Assembly: GCA_001247695.2 (NCBI GenBank)
Contig: LGRX02012513.1
Coordinates: 1 to 24,294, forward strand
Direction: 5' to 3'
From: Cymbomonas tetramitiformis
Taxonomy: Eukaryota > Chlorophyta > Pyramimonadophyceae > Pyramimonadales > Pyramimonadaceae
Length of the DNA: 24,294 bases
The notes below the pieces were generated by a model. That model ran no database searches. It saw nothing but the letters and a program-made list of their open reading frames with translations, and was not told the DNA's origin. How positions within the stretch are numbered: the first letter of the stretch is position 1; each line of letters begins with the position of its first letter. A program made the translations under genes and the position numbers. Positions 1 to 7,330 of the stretch are shown piece after piece.

Positions 1-1
1 A

Positions 2-337
2 AATGATGCACTATATTTGCGAATATCAAGTTTGCCTACTAACAATGTTGAGTCTACAAATTTATCCGCTATAAGTAGTGATAGCACTTCTTTAATTGCT
101 AGCGATATTTTTGGTAAAATTCTTTTACCAAATGACTTGACTACAAACTTTATAGATTTTTTAAATCCAAATGACAATTTTGCTATTGACATTTCAGGAT
201 CACAATTGACTGAATTAAAATTTGTCTTGACCGACTCTAAAAATAGACCCATACCTTTAGTTTCGCCCACGGAAGCACAGGACGGAAGTATAAGTTATTC
301 TATGTCAATAATTATCAAAGAACTTTCACAATTTTAA
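2..337 (+). CDS. C-terminal part of a possible minor capsid (penton-like) or other virion protein, cut by the window edge
   Basis: The reading frame is open from the first complete codon at position 2, with no ATG before the edge, so this is the end of a longer protein. About 111 residues are visible. They are rich in Ser, Thr, Asn and hydrophobic beta-formers, with no cysteine and no membrane segment, and end in a run resembling the last beta strands of viral jelly-roll proteins (FAIDISG, then LKFVLTD-KNRPI, then SMSIIIKEL). It lies 40 bases upstream of the major capsid protein candidate on the same strand. In Polinton-like viruses a penton or other capsid gene often neighbours the major capsid gene; that is inference from position and texture, not a recognised motif. 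An unrelated structural protein is equally possible. Confidence 0.5.
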   Translation, partial: NDALYLRISSLPTNNVESTNLSAISSDSTSLIASDIFGKILLPNDLTTNFIDFLNPNDNFAIDISGSQLTELKFVLTDSKNRPIPLVSPTEAQDGSISYSMSIIIKELSQF

Positions 338-364
338 TTTTTTTTATTTATGTTACTAATATAT

Positions 365-373
365 TATATATAA
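365..373 (+). promoter_or_regulatory. TATA-like element before the major capsid gene
   Basis: The run TATATATAA ends four bases before the ATG at 378. Comparable T/A alternations lie just before most start codons in the window, so it probably marks a viral promoter with a very short 5' leader. AT richness makes chance matches common. Confidence 0.35.
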
Positions 374-377
374 AACA

Positions 378-1706
378 ATGTCTTTACCATTAAGTTTAGC
401 ATATGCTCTTCAAAAAGTTTCCGGGTATAGCACGAATTATTTCCGTCTTGAAACTACAAACCAAGATACCGCAACAAATAATTCTACAATAACTTTGAAT
501 CTTCCTTCAAACGTAATTATAAATTTAAAATCACTTGCCATGCATTGCGAAGCTCGAGCAAACGAGGCTGATATTACCATTCCGGGAGGTGCTGATTTTT
601 TGAGAACAATGCTTCCAAATGGTTTAGAAAAATTGATCTCTCGGGTAGAATGTACGGCTGGAGGTGTGCAAATCCAGAGTGGTTTTAATGGTTATAGCAC
701 CGTCGCTACGGTTCTAGACAATTTACAAACTACTTTAAATAAAGAAATCAGTTATCAAAGAGTTTTACAAAATCAAGAAATCGAAGTGACCGACCTTAAT
801 TATTATGAAACATTTCGACCTTATATAATTCAAGAATTCCGTTCATTTATAGGAGAAAGCGAACCAAGCTATTTAGATACATCTCTTTTGCCACCTATTC
901 AACTTCGATTTTATTTGCATGGTCCGGAAGTTTTAGGTGCTGTTCAAAATAGCTTGGGATTAGGAAATGGTTTAAATAACGCCGGTCAGCAAGCATTAAT
1001 TAGCGGGGGTCAATTTACTTTACAAAAACTTTACTTTACAATCGAAACAATTACTTTCGCAAATGGGGTTTATGATTCCGCTGTAGATGCAAAATTAAAA
1101 CGAGATGGCTACCTCGAAATTCCTTTTAAAAATTACTACTCTTTTACATCTAGTCATGATGGTATGAGTAAATCCACACGATTTAGTTTAAGTTCTCAAT
1201 CGATTGATGAAATATATGCTGTCCAACGTATAGGGGATTATCAAACCAAATCTCTCGGTCTTGTACAAATCGACAATAAAATCGGTCCTACTTATATACC
1301 GAGTTATTTTGACTTTAAATCTGGAAGATTAGGAAGTGGACAATTCAATGTGAATAATCTTTATATTCCAAATTACCGAAACGATGCATTAGGATATTTC
1401 AATTCGATGTGTGTTGGAAAAGCCGACCAATACATGACTAAATGTGGATGCAAAGTCAATAGTTTTGAGGACTGGGTGAACCATTATTTCACTTTTATGG
1501 TTCGCTTAAATATGCCTAGTGATATGGGCGTAAGAAATTTATCAGGTCTCGATAGTCGCAGTCTTAACACTATGATGTATTTAGAGACTAGTGAAGGCTC
1601 AAACACAACTGAACAAGTATTAACTAATAATGAAGTGTTTGTATTTTGTGCATGTACAAGTGTTTTGCGCGTAGGTGTGGGACGTATGATTGAATTGATT
1701 GTTTAA
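378..1706 (+). CDS. Candidate major capsid protein (double jelly-roll type, Polinton-like virus)
   Basis: This 442-residue protein is probably the main shell subunit of an icosahedral capsid. It opens with a beta-rich stretch (FRLETTN, then TITLNLPSNVIINLKSL), followed by LISRVECTAGGVQIQ at residues 86-100 and, at the C-terminus, TSVLRVGVGR at residues 427-436. This order (a strand-rich start, an [E/S]RVE-x-x-GGV-type motif, and a final T-VLRVG-GR) matches what I recall of major capsid proteins of Polinton-like viruses; the length also fits. It has no signal peptide or membrane segment. ATG 378 follows a TATA-like run closely. A palindrome follows the stop, and the next gene begins 32 bases on. 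Evidence is recalled family resemblance; a structure prediction showing two jelly rolls would settle it. Confidence 0.72.
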   Translation: MSLPLSLAYALQKVSGYSTNYFRLETTNQDTATNNSTITLNLPSNVIINLKSLAMHCEARANEADITIPGGADFLRTMLPNGLEKLISRVECTAGGVQIQSGFNGYSTVATVLDNLQTTLNKEISYQRVLQNQEIEVTDLNYYETFRPYIIQEFRSFIGESEPSYLDTSLLPPIQLRFYLHGPEVLGAVQNSLGLGNGLNNAGQQALISGGQFTLQKLYFTIETITFANGVYDSAVDAKLKRDGYLEIPFKNYYSFTSSHDGMSKSTRFSLSSQSIDEIYAVQRIGDYQTKSLGLVQIDNKIGPTYIPSYFDFKSGRLGSGQFNVNNLYIPNYRNDALGYFNSMCVGKADQYMTKCGCKVNSFEDWVNHYFTFMVRLNMPSDMGVRNLSGLDSRSLNTMMYLETSEGSNTTEQVLTNNEVFVFCACTSVLRVGVGRMIELIV

Positions 1707-1710
1707 ATGT

Positions 1711-1732
1711 TTTATTTATTAATATAAATAAA
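1711..1732 (+). terminator. AT palindrome after the major capsid gene
   Basis: A perfect 9-base inverted repeat (TTTATTTAT and ATAAATAAA) with a 4-base loop begins five bases after the capsid stop codon. Hairpins at gene ends mark transcript 3' ends in mimiviruses, so a similar role is possible, but AT-rich DNA yields such palindromes by chance. Confidence 0.35.
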
Positions 1733-1738
1733 AAAATA

Positions 1739-2053
1739 ATGAATAGATTTCAACCAAATGACTCGGCAACAAGTTTGGGTGAAAGTATAGGTCAAAATAA
1801 AGCTGAATTACCACCATCTCTAATGCAAATGTCCGGGTTTAGACCACCTTCTATGCAACAATTGCCTTGTAAATCGATAAGTGACATAACTTTACCCCCA
1901 GCCAAAATTTCAAATGTAAATGAATTAGCTGGATATAAATCTTATATTTTTGGACATGGAGATAAACCAACTTTAAAAACTTCAATGTTTACCTTTCTTG
2001 AACATCCATTAAATAATCCTATTTTAAAACCCGCAAATCCTTTCTTTGTGTAA
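1739..2053 (+). CDS. Hypothetical 104-residue protein of the virion module
   Basis: I do not recognise a family. The protein is polar in its first third (NDSATSLGESIGQNK), then rich in Pro and Met (ELPPSLMQMSG, FRPPSMQQLP), and ends with a Pro- and Phe-containing tail (FLEHPLNNPI, ANPFFV). It has one cysteine, no membrane segment and little predicted helix, which suggests an extended or disordered peptide that binds a partner. It sits between the capsid candidate (32 bases upstream) and the short SFGK protein (11 bases downstream) on the same strand, so a minor virion or capsid-cement role is plausible by position only. Start at ATG 1739 is the only sensible one, just after an AT palindrome. 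Confidence 0.6.
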   Translation: MNRFQPNDSATSLGESIGQNKAELPPSLMQMSGFRPPSMQQLPCKSISDITLPPAKISNVNELAGYKSYIFGHGDKPTLKTSMFTFLEHPLNNPILKPANPFFV

Positions 2054-2064
2054 TATTATATACA

Positions 2065-2337
2065 ATGTCGTCTTTTGGAAAAGAATTGATTTTAAGCAAA
2101 ACTATAAATGTGGGTACCGGTATGATTATTGGAGCATACAATCAAAATTCAGGTGACCAAGATAAAATTTTACATATATTTCCTACTGATCGAAATAAAT
2201 ATATATGTGATGTTCGATTTTTGCCACTACCCGTGTCAACTGATGATGTTACTTTTGTAATAGATGGCGTAACAAGAAATTTACAAGGTGGACAAGTTTA
2301 TAGAGATGCTACAAATGTTTTAAAAGTTTTCCCCTAA
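2065..2337 (+). CDS. Short SFGK-type virion-associated protein (90 residues)
   Basis: The protein begins MSSFGKELIL, the same opening as the two fibre-like proteins downstream (MSSFGKNVFL at 2361, MASFGKDLIC at 4205). The remainder is a compact, beta-rich sequence (MIIGAYNQNSG, ILHIFPTD, VTFVIDGVTRNLQGG) with one cysteine and no membrane segment. The shared N-terminus suggests a common docking site on the particle, comparable in principle to the short N-terminal tails that anchor adenovirus fibres, but this is inference. The start lies 11 bases after the previous stop, in a run TAATATTATATACA that could serve as promoter. No family recognised. Confidence 0.65.
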   Translation: MSSFGKELILSKTINVGTGMIIGAYNQNSGDQDKILHIFPTDRNKYICDVRFLPLPVSTDDVTFVIDGVTRNLQGGQVYRDATNVLKVFP

Positions 2338-2360
2338 AATTTTTATAACGTATAATATAT

Positions 2361-4166
2361 ATGAGTTCTTTCGGCAAAAATGTATTTCTTACAACTTTAA
2401 ACAATGTGGCAGACCCTGGTCCTAATCCTACCGTTCCCGACCCATTAACAATTAATCAATTAAATGTAAATCAAATTGGAGATAACTCAAATCCTTGCCA
2501 AACAATTCATATGGCTTCAGATTTTTTATACCGTGGAGATATTTCATTTATTGACAATTCTGATGTAAATAATCAAAGAGAATTCATGAAATTACAAACT
2601 GATGGTGATTTAAATTTGGTAAATAATATAAATTTCTACGATTTTATTTTGAACAATCCTGCAAGTAAATCAAAATTTTCTATAGGTTTAGATGAACTTG
2701 ATAGTTCTTTTGAAATTAAATCTTTAGACCCTGTTCCTCAAACAAGATTGAAAATAGGAGACAATGGTATAAATGAATGGTCATTTATGCAAACCACATT
2801 GAATGTAGAACCACTTGGAGCAGGTGTGCTCCTTAATGATGGTCCTCTGATTTTAAACACCGGTGATATCACTTTGAATTCTGGAAAATTTATTGGTGAC
2901 GGTTCTTTGCTTCAAAACTTGCCTTCCGGGGCTAACCAAAATTTACAATCTGTTACCGACCAAGGAAGTACAACTACCACAAATGATATTTCTTTTACGG
3001 GAACCGGAAACCTTATAATAAATCAAGAAGAATGTGATGGAAATTTATTTAGAATTAAAGCGGGCACAGCGGGTAACGGGTTGGTCTCTATTGGCGAATC
3101 GACTCAAAATGATGGTTTTCCAAATGCAAACCGTTCGGTTTTGATAGGCAGAAATAGTGGGGCTTTTAATTGTTTGAACGATTCAATATGCATAGGCAGC
3201 GGAGCCGGCAACAATCAATGTAATGCTTTCGTTGTGAACGTTGGGGACGACGCAGGGCAAAGCTTTGCTTCCGTGAATTCAGTTAATATTGGCAAATTCG
3301 CTGGGGAATATTTGGCTGGCGAGAATTCTATTAATATTGGTGCTTTGAGCGGTCAAAATTCTTCACAAAGTGCTACGGCTATTGATAATACAATAATTTT
3401 GAACGCAAGCGGTCTTGAACTTAATGCTGGGGTAAATAATTCTTGTTATATTAGACCTATCCGAGCAAGTCCTGATGTTAGCTCTGAAAGTTTACAATTA
3501 TATTATGATTCTGCATCAAATGAAGTTAGAACCGGTGCAATAAATTCTGGAAGTATTGGTTCATTAAGTCAAGTTTTGGCTGTCGGTAATTCTGGAAATA
3601 ACATTAATTTAAGCGGAGATTTGGATTGTAGTGCTATACGACTTGTAAGTAGCATAGACTGGGCATATACAACGCCAACATCATCATTGACGACCGTAGG
3701 AATTCCTTTGACAGGTTTGACAAATGCATATACGGCAACATTACCCACAAGTCCGGTTCCTCATACAGGTGATGTATTTACTTTTAAAAATAATACCGGA
3801 GCTACAATAAATGCTGGTGATATTGTTCAATTTTCTGATGATTTTTCAGATGTAAATGGTATAAAAATATATGCAGCTTCGGCAAGTCAATCTAATCAAA
3901 ATTGTATGCCTATAGGAGTTTGTGTTCAAAATGCAACAACCGGAAATTCTTGTTTTGTTTGTACAAAAGGATTCACAACTTGCAAAGCTATTGATGGAAG
4001 TTATGTTAAAGGTCAAATGTTAGCTTGTGCTTCGGGAGGTTCAGTCAATTCTTCACAAATTACTACAAATAATGTTGGAATTATTGGCGTGTGTATGGAA
4101 AGTAAAGTTATAACAACTCCGGGTTCGGGTTTATTGGTTTGGATTAAACCTGATTTTAAATTATAA
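2361..4166 (+). CDS. Fibre-like virion protein with beta-roll repeats (601 residues)
   Basis: This is probably a trimeric surface fibre. Residues 1-10 carry the SFGK opening shared with two neighbours. A beta-rich shaft follows (GDISFIDNSD, DGDLNLVNNINFYD, GDITLNSGKF). Residues about 262-341 hold five repeats of period 16, each with an [I/V]G-x-x-[S/A]G core (IGRNSG, IGSGAG, VGDDAG, IGKFAG, IGALSG), a texture typical of trimeric beta-roll heads such as YadA and of fibres of large protist viruses. A bridging piece (CYIRPIRASPD, LQLYYDSASNEVRTG) and a C-terminal globular domain of about 130 residues starting near TGDVFTFKNNTG follow. The C-terminal domain has several cysteines and may bind the host. 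There is no membrane segment. Receptor and sugar specificity cannot be read from the sequence. Confidence 0.72.
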   Translation: MSSFGKNVFLTTLNNVADPGPNPTVPDPLTINQLNVNQIGDNSNPCQTIHMASDFLYRGDISFIDNSDVNNQREFMKLQTDGDLNLVNNINFYDFILNNPASKSKFSIGLDELDSSFEIKSLDPVPQTRLKIGDNGINEWSFMQTTLNVEPLGAGVLLNDGPLILNTGDITLNSGKFIGDGSLLQNLPSGANQNLQSVTDQGSTTTTNDISFTGTGNLIINQEECDGNLFRIKAGTAGNGLVSIGESTQNDGFPNANRSVLIGRNSGAFNCLNDSICIGSGAGNNQCNAFVVNVGDDAGQSFASVNSVNIGKFAGEYLAGENSINIGALSGQNSSQSATAIDNTIILNASGLELNAGVNNSCYIRPIRASPDVSSESLQLYYDSASNEVRTGAINSGSIGSLSQVLAVGNSGNNINLSGDLDCSAIRLVSSIDWAYTTPTSSLTTVGIPLTGLTNAYTATLPTSPVPHTGDVFTFKNNTGATINAGDIVQFSDDFSDVNGIKIYAASASQSNQNCMPIGVCVQNATTGNSCFVCTKGFTTCKAIDGSYVKGQMLACASGGSVNSSQITTNNVGIIGVCMESKVITTPGSGLLVWIKPDFKL

Positions 4167-4204
4167 ATTTATATCTTATATTTATTCTATATTATAAAAT
4201 AAAA

Positions 4205-4792
4205 ATGGCTTCTTTTGGTAAAGATTTAATTTGTAAAAATCTACAATGTACAACCGTTAATGGAAATGCACCGAGTGGGGGAAGTTCAAAATGGCTTGAT
4301 GTACAAGGAACAACAAATGATATTGAACGAGCTAACGGCAAAGTTACGGTAAAAGACGTCTTTGAAACAAAAACTTTACAATATCAAAATCTTGATATAA
4401 GAAATTTTCAAAGAAATAATCCAATACCCGGTCAAAGTATTCGTATTTTAGAATTTGCAGAAAACACTTTTAGTGCAATGTATTTATTTCAATTACAAGC
4501 TAACGAACTAAATAAAGATACTGTAAAATTCAAAATTCAACATGCTGATGAAGGTGTCAATAATATTATTGGAGACGAATATATTCTAAAATGCTCGGGT
4601 CTTGCTATATTTACTGGAATAGGTAACCCTTTCAGTTTGGTAGCTTCATCTAATGTTATTGGAAACAATAATCTCGAACTTCAAATTAGTTCACTAAATG
4701 GGAATTTTTCGACAAATGCTGATGTACTTCGATTTGTATTAGAATTAAGTCGACAACCTTCGATTACACAAGAAAATATAGTTGTGTCGTAA
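4205..4792 (+). CDS. Second fibre-like or knob protein with SFGK N-terminus (195 residues)
   Basis: The protein starts MASFGKDLICKNLQC, then CTTVNGNAPSGG, a short shaft-like opening seen in many viral fibre proteins, and continues as a single beta-rich domain (IRILEFAENTFSAMYLFQLQ, VKFKIQHADEG, LELQISSLNG, VLRFVLELSR). It has no repeats and no membrane segment. It is the last gene of the plus-strand virion module, 38 bases after the 601-residue fibre. The shared N-terminus argues that both attach to the same vertex or surface protein; this one may be a short fibre or a separate receptor-binding knob. Function is inferred from N-terminal similarity and position. Confidence 0.62.
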   Translation: MASFGKDLICKNLQCTTVNGNAPSGGSSKWLDVQGTTNDIERANGKVTVKDVFETKTLQYQNLDIRNFQRNNPIPGQSIRILEFAENTFSAMYLFQLQANELNKDTVKFKIQHADEGVNNIIGDEYILKCSGLAIFTGIGNPFSLVASSNVIGNNNLELQISSLNGNFSTNADVLRFVLELSRQPSITQENIVVS

Positions 4793-4798
4793 CTTTTT

Positions 4799-4821
4799 AA
4801 TAAATTATATTTAGATTTATT
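4799..4821 (+). terminator. Inverted repeat after the virion module
   Basis: AATAAAT and ATTTATT form a 7-base perfect stem with a 9-base loop, starting six bases after the stop of the last fibre gene. It may mark the 3' end of the transcript; weak evidence in such AT-rich DNA. Confidence 0.3.
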
Positions 4822-4866
4822 TTAACGTATTTACATTTTATTATTCTTATTATTTTTATTTTATTT

Positions 4867-5142
4867 ATGATAAATTCTTTTTTTCTAATTTATCATATTT
4901 ATATTTATTCCACCGGAAACTCTCACCGAACCGGATAAATTCACCGGAAGCTCACCGGAAGCTCACCGGACCGGATAAATTCACCGGAAGCTCACCGGAA
5001 AATTGACACGTCATCCTAGGGTTTGGAGGATAGTAGAATGTTGTAGGGTTTGGGGATTGGATTTTACCCCAACCCTAGGGCGCAGCCCTAGGGTTTTTGT
5101 GGTGGGGGAAAATTCTGTCCGTAAACGCTACATCATACTACT
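4867..5142. repeat. Dispersed repeat, copy A (direct repeat of 24042-24294)
   Basis: About 276 bases match the last 253 bases of the window in the same orientation. In order it has an AT stem-loop (4867-4876 with 4887-4896), a CCGG-rich block with tandem TCACCGGAAGC units (about 4910-5001), two TAGGGTTTGG motifs, a perfect hairpin (5071-5095), and the run ACGCTACATCATACTACT. Copy A carries about 23 extra bases in its middle. The right limit is only where the other copy meets the window edge. Same orientation argues against paired terminal inverted repeats. Could be a small non-autonomous mobile element, a terminal region of each element, or a replication signal. Confidence 0.85.
5071..5095. 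other. Perfect GC-rich hairpin inside repeat copy A
   Basis: AACCCTAGGGC, loop GCA, GCCCTAGGGTT: an 11-base perfect stem with a 3-base loop. It contains CCCTAGGG twice, itself a palindrome, so a cruciform is possible. The same 25 bases recur unchanged at 24223-24247 while flanking bases differ, which suggests the structure is kept. Confidence 0.8.
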
Positions 5143-5313
5143 AATCTTGTCCCAAGAACAATTTGTTTGACCATATGGTAAATCACAAATGAAAAGGTCT
5201 ATTGAATTTCTTGGTATGTTAGGGAAAATGTTAAAACAATCATCGTTATGCAAGTTTATCATTATTTTAGTTTCTTTTAAAAAAATAATAAACAAACTAT
5301 ACATATATCTTTA

Positions 5314-6234
5314 ATGAAGATTGTAAAGGTAAAAGATATGAACATCGATGTCCCAAATGGAAGTGCTTTCAATATCAAAACCGGGCCGAACATGTTAAAA
5401 GCTCATCAAAATTCAATTTTCATAGGCAAAAGAGGAAGCGGAAAATCAGTTGCGGTGACTAACTATCTTAAAATGTTGAAAAAAGAAGGGTCATTACATC
5501 GAATATTTGTAATAAGTCCTACATTTAATTCAAACAAAAAATTAATGAAATCATTAGATATCGACTCCGAAGATGTGTACGAACCCGACGATGGTGCAAA
5601 TGCTATCAATGATATTATTCAAAAAGCCGAAGAAGAAAGAGACACATATTTGAAATATCATGAAGACTTGAAAAAATGGAATTTGTTGATGGAAAAATTA
5701 AATAATAGAAATATCTTTATCGATGATATCGACCCAGAATTATTGTTAGAATTTTTGACATCAGACGGTTTCGAAAAACCCGTTCATAAATATAATGGTG
5801 AACGACCTATATTGGCTGTTTTTGTCGATGATTGTCAATCAACGAATTTGTTTCGAACTCCTAAATTTCTGAATTTTATCACAAGACATCGACATATAGC
5901 TGATTTTGAAACCGGTGGGGCGTTAGGCGTATCATGCTTTATTTGCATTCAGAATTTCAAATCTCAGTTTGGAGGCTGTCCAAGAGCGGTGAAGAATAAT
6001 GCAACTTCTTTAGGAGTATTTAAAATGAAAGACAAGAAAGAATTACAAGAAATATTCGAATCATGTTCCGGAGAAATCGATGAAAAGACTTTCTATGAAG
6101 TATATGCACATGCTATCAATGAACCACATTCATTTCTATTAATCGATTTACATAAGAAAGACAATCATCCATCGATGTTTCGAAAACGATATTCTGAATT
6201 CATAATTCCCGAAAAAATAAATCATAACTTATGA
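5314..6234 (+). CDS. A32-like genome-packaging ATPase, module 1
   Basis: This 306-residue P-loop ATPase of the FtsK/HerA class probably pumps viral DNA into the preformed capsid. Walker A is GKRGSGKS at residues 38-45 and Walker B is ILAVFVDD with Asp172 and Asp173. A conserved RHRHI and a following strand ending in IQNF match the arrangement in poxvirus A32-like and Polinton packaging ATPases, and the length is typical. The homologue at 15636-16547 has the same spacing from Walker A to Walker B but only about 40 percent identity by eye. The stop overlaps the SET gene start by four bases (ATGA), implying coupled expression. A helical insert (residues about 98-150) sits between the Walker motifs. 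Intact frame. Confidence 0.88.
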   Translation: MKIVKVKDMNIDVPNGSAFNIKTGPNMLKAHQNSIFIGKRGSGKSVAVTNYLKMLKKEGSLHRIFVISPTFNSNKKLMKSLDIDSEDVYEPDDGANAINDIIQKAEEERDTYLKYHEDLKKWNLLMEKLNNRNIFIDDIDPELLLEFLTSDGFEKPVHKYNGERPILAVFVDDCQSTNLFRTPKFLNFITRHRHIADFETGGALGVSCFICIQNFKSQFGGCPRAVKNNATSLGVFKMKDKKELQEIFESCSGEIDEKTFYEVYAHAINEPHSFLLIDLHKKDNHPSMFRKRYSEFIIPEKINHNL

Positions 6235-6704
6235 AGAAAACATCTTGTGAACGGTGTATAGCTATTTCGAAAAGTAGTGGAAATCAATGTAGAAACATGA
6301 CTTGTAAATATAGTCCTTATTGTTATGTTCATAGAGTAGTAGATATAAAGGAAAGTAGTATTCCAAATTCAGGTCTTGGGGTATATGCCAAAGAAGACTT
6401 GAAAAAAGATAAGTTAGTTGGTCGATACACGGTCGGCACGCAACGATTGACAATGAATGAATTACCTCCATTGAATCGAAGAACACATATTTGGAAAAAG
6501 AATAATAATCTGTTTTATGATGCATCGAAAACAAATGCAGTTGCCGGTAAGTTCAATGATTGTACCCCTCAAAGTGCCAAAAGAATCAAATGCAAAAATT
6601 ATGCTAAAATAAATTCTGTAGGAAATGTTCGATTAACATCAAATGTAAAAAAGAATCAAGAGATATTTGTTTCTTATGGGAAAGACTATTGGAAAGATAA
6701 ATGA
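6231..6704 (+). CDS. SET-domain lysine methyltransferase with N-terminal Cys/His cluster, module 1
   Basis: The 157-residue protein probably methylates lysine, perhaps on host histones, using S-adenosylmethionine. Residues 6-34 hold Cys6, Cys9, Cys20, Cys25, Cys31 and His34, a small zinc-binding-like cluster (CIAISKSSGNQC ... YCYVH). The SET core follows: NSGLGVYA at 46-53, FNDCTP at 108-113 in the place of the usual NH or ND cofactor motif, and QEIFVSYGKDYW at 143-154, whose final YG-x-x-YW is characteristic. Size and layout recall the minimal viral SET protein of chloroviruses, which methylates histone H3. The start overlaps the ATPase stop. A copy at 23572-24045 is over 80 percent identical but has a nonsense codon. 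Substrate is unknown. Confidence 0.8.
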   Translation: MKKTSCERCIAISKSSGNQCRNMTCKYSPYCYVHRVVDIKESSIPNSGLGVYAKEDLKKDKLVGRYTVGTQRLTMNELPPLNRRTHIWKKNNNLFYDASKTNAVAGKFNDCTPQSAKRIKCKNYAKINSVGNVRLTSNVKKNQEIFVSYGKDYWKDK

Positions 6705-6717
6705 TACAAATATTCTT

Positions 6718-7203
6718 TCAAAATTCTGGAAACAATGATTTGAATGTTTTATGAAAATGAGGGTCTGAATTCAAAACGTCATGATAAGTCGGAGGGACCG
6801 CGTTTGGCTTTTGTTCCGTTTTTGAAACTTTGTCTTTCTTTTTTGATTTTTTGATAATCACTTGAGGTTGATGTTCATCGTCACTTGAACTACCCGAAGT
6901 TTCACTATCAGATTCCACAACAATCACAGGTTTCTTTTTTGATTTCTTTACATATTTCTTTTCGATTATTTCCGGTTCAGATTTTTGTTCGAATTTTTCA
7001 GTAATTTCAGGTTCTTTTATCGATGATTTTATTTTATTTTGAGCAGCCTCCAACACTTTTTTGTTTTCTAATTCTTTAGCAAGTTTGATATCCTTTTTGG
7101 CTTCAGAATTTTTTCTTCTTGTTTCCATAGCTTTTAATCGAGCAACTTTTAATCGTTCTAGAGTAGCCTCATCAGTAATTTTTTCACCTTTCTTAAAACC
7201 CAT
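6718..7203 (-). CDS. Basic coiled-coil protein with acidic Ser-rich middle, module 1 (161 residues)
   Basis: Family unknown to me, but it has a counterpart in module 2 (16566-17021). Both begin MG-[F/Y]-[K/R]-KGEKITDE-x-TLE-x-LK-x-ARLKA, have a long charged helix (residues about 10-60), a lysine-rich middle with an acidic serine tract (ESDSETSGSSSDDE here), and end in H-x-K-x-[F/Y]-[K/R]-SLFPE-[F/L]. Only the two ends are conserved, which suggests end-binding motifs joined by a disordered linker. The acidic Ser tract looks like casein kinase 2 sites. The start at 7203 is chosen because the module 2 protein begins at the same Met; four codons further upstream are also open. It converges with the SET gene, 13 bases apart. 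A DNA-binding or scaffold role is a guess. Confidence 0.7.
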   Translation of the reverse strand: MGFKKGEKITDEATLERLKVARLKAMETRRKNSEAKKDIKLAKELENKKVLEAAQNKIKSSIKEPEITEKFEQKSEPEIIEKKYVKKSKKKPVIVVESDSETSGSSSDDEHQPQVIIKKSKKKDKVSKTEQKPNAVPPTYHDVLNSDPHFHKTFKSLFPEF

Positions 7204-7330
7204 ATTAGAATACACAAGAAAATAATTTTCTAATCATTACTTATCATTTCTATTTATTTTTAATGACTTTGATTTAAATTCTAACTTTGACTCTAACTCT
7301 AACTAGAAAATAAAATCAGTTTAATGTATA

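Larger units (their letters stand above)
4793..5313. other. Gene-free interval of 521 bases holding repeat copy A
   Basis: No convincing gene is present. The interval holds an AT hairpin, the GC-richer repeat (4867-5142), and about 170 bases of ordinary AT-rich sequence before the ATPase start, ending in a TATA-like run (ACTATACATATAT) just before ATG 5314. It separates the virion module from replication module 1. Confidence 0.7.

Noticed and set aside
4910..5001. CRISPR-like array in the TCACCGGAAGC block
   Set aside because: The units are about 11 bases, directly adjoining and without unique spacers.
5025..5100. Telomere repeats (TAGGGTTTGG resembles TTTAGGG)
   Set aside because: Only scattered, irregular matches occur, with no uniform tandem array.
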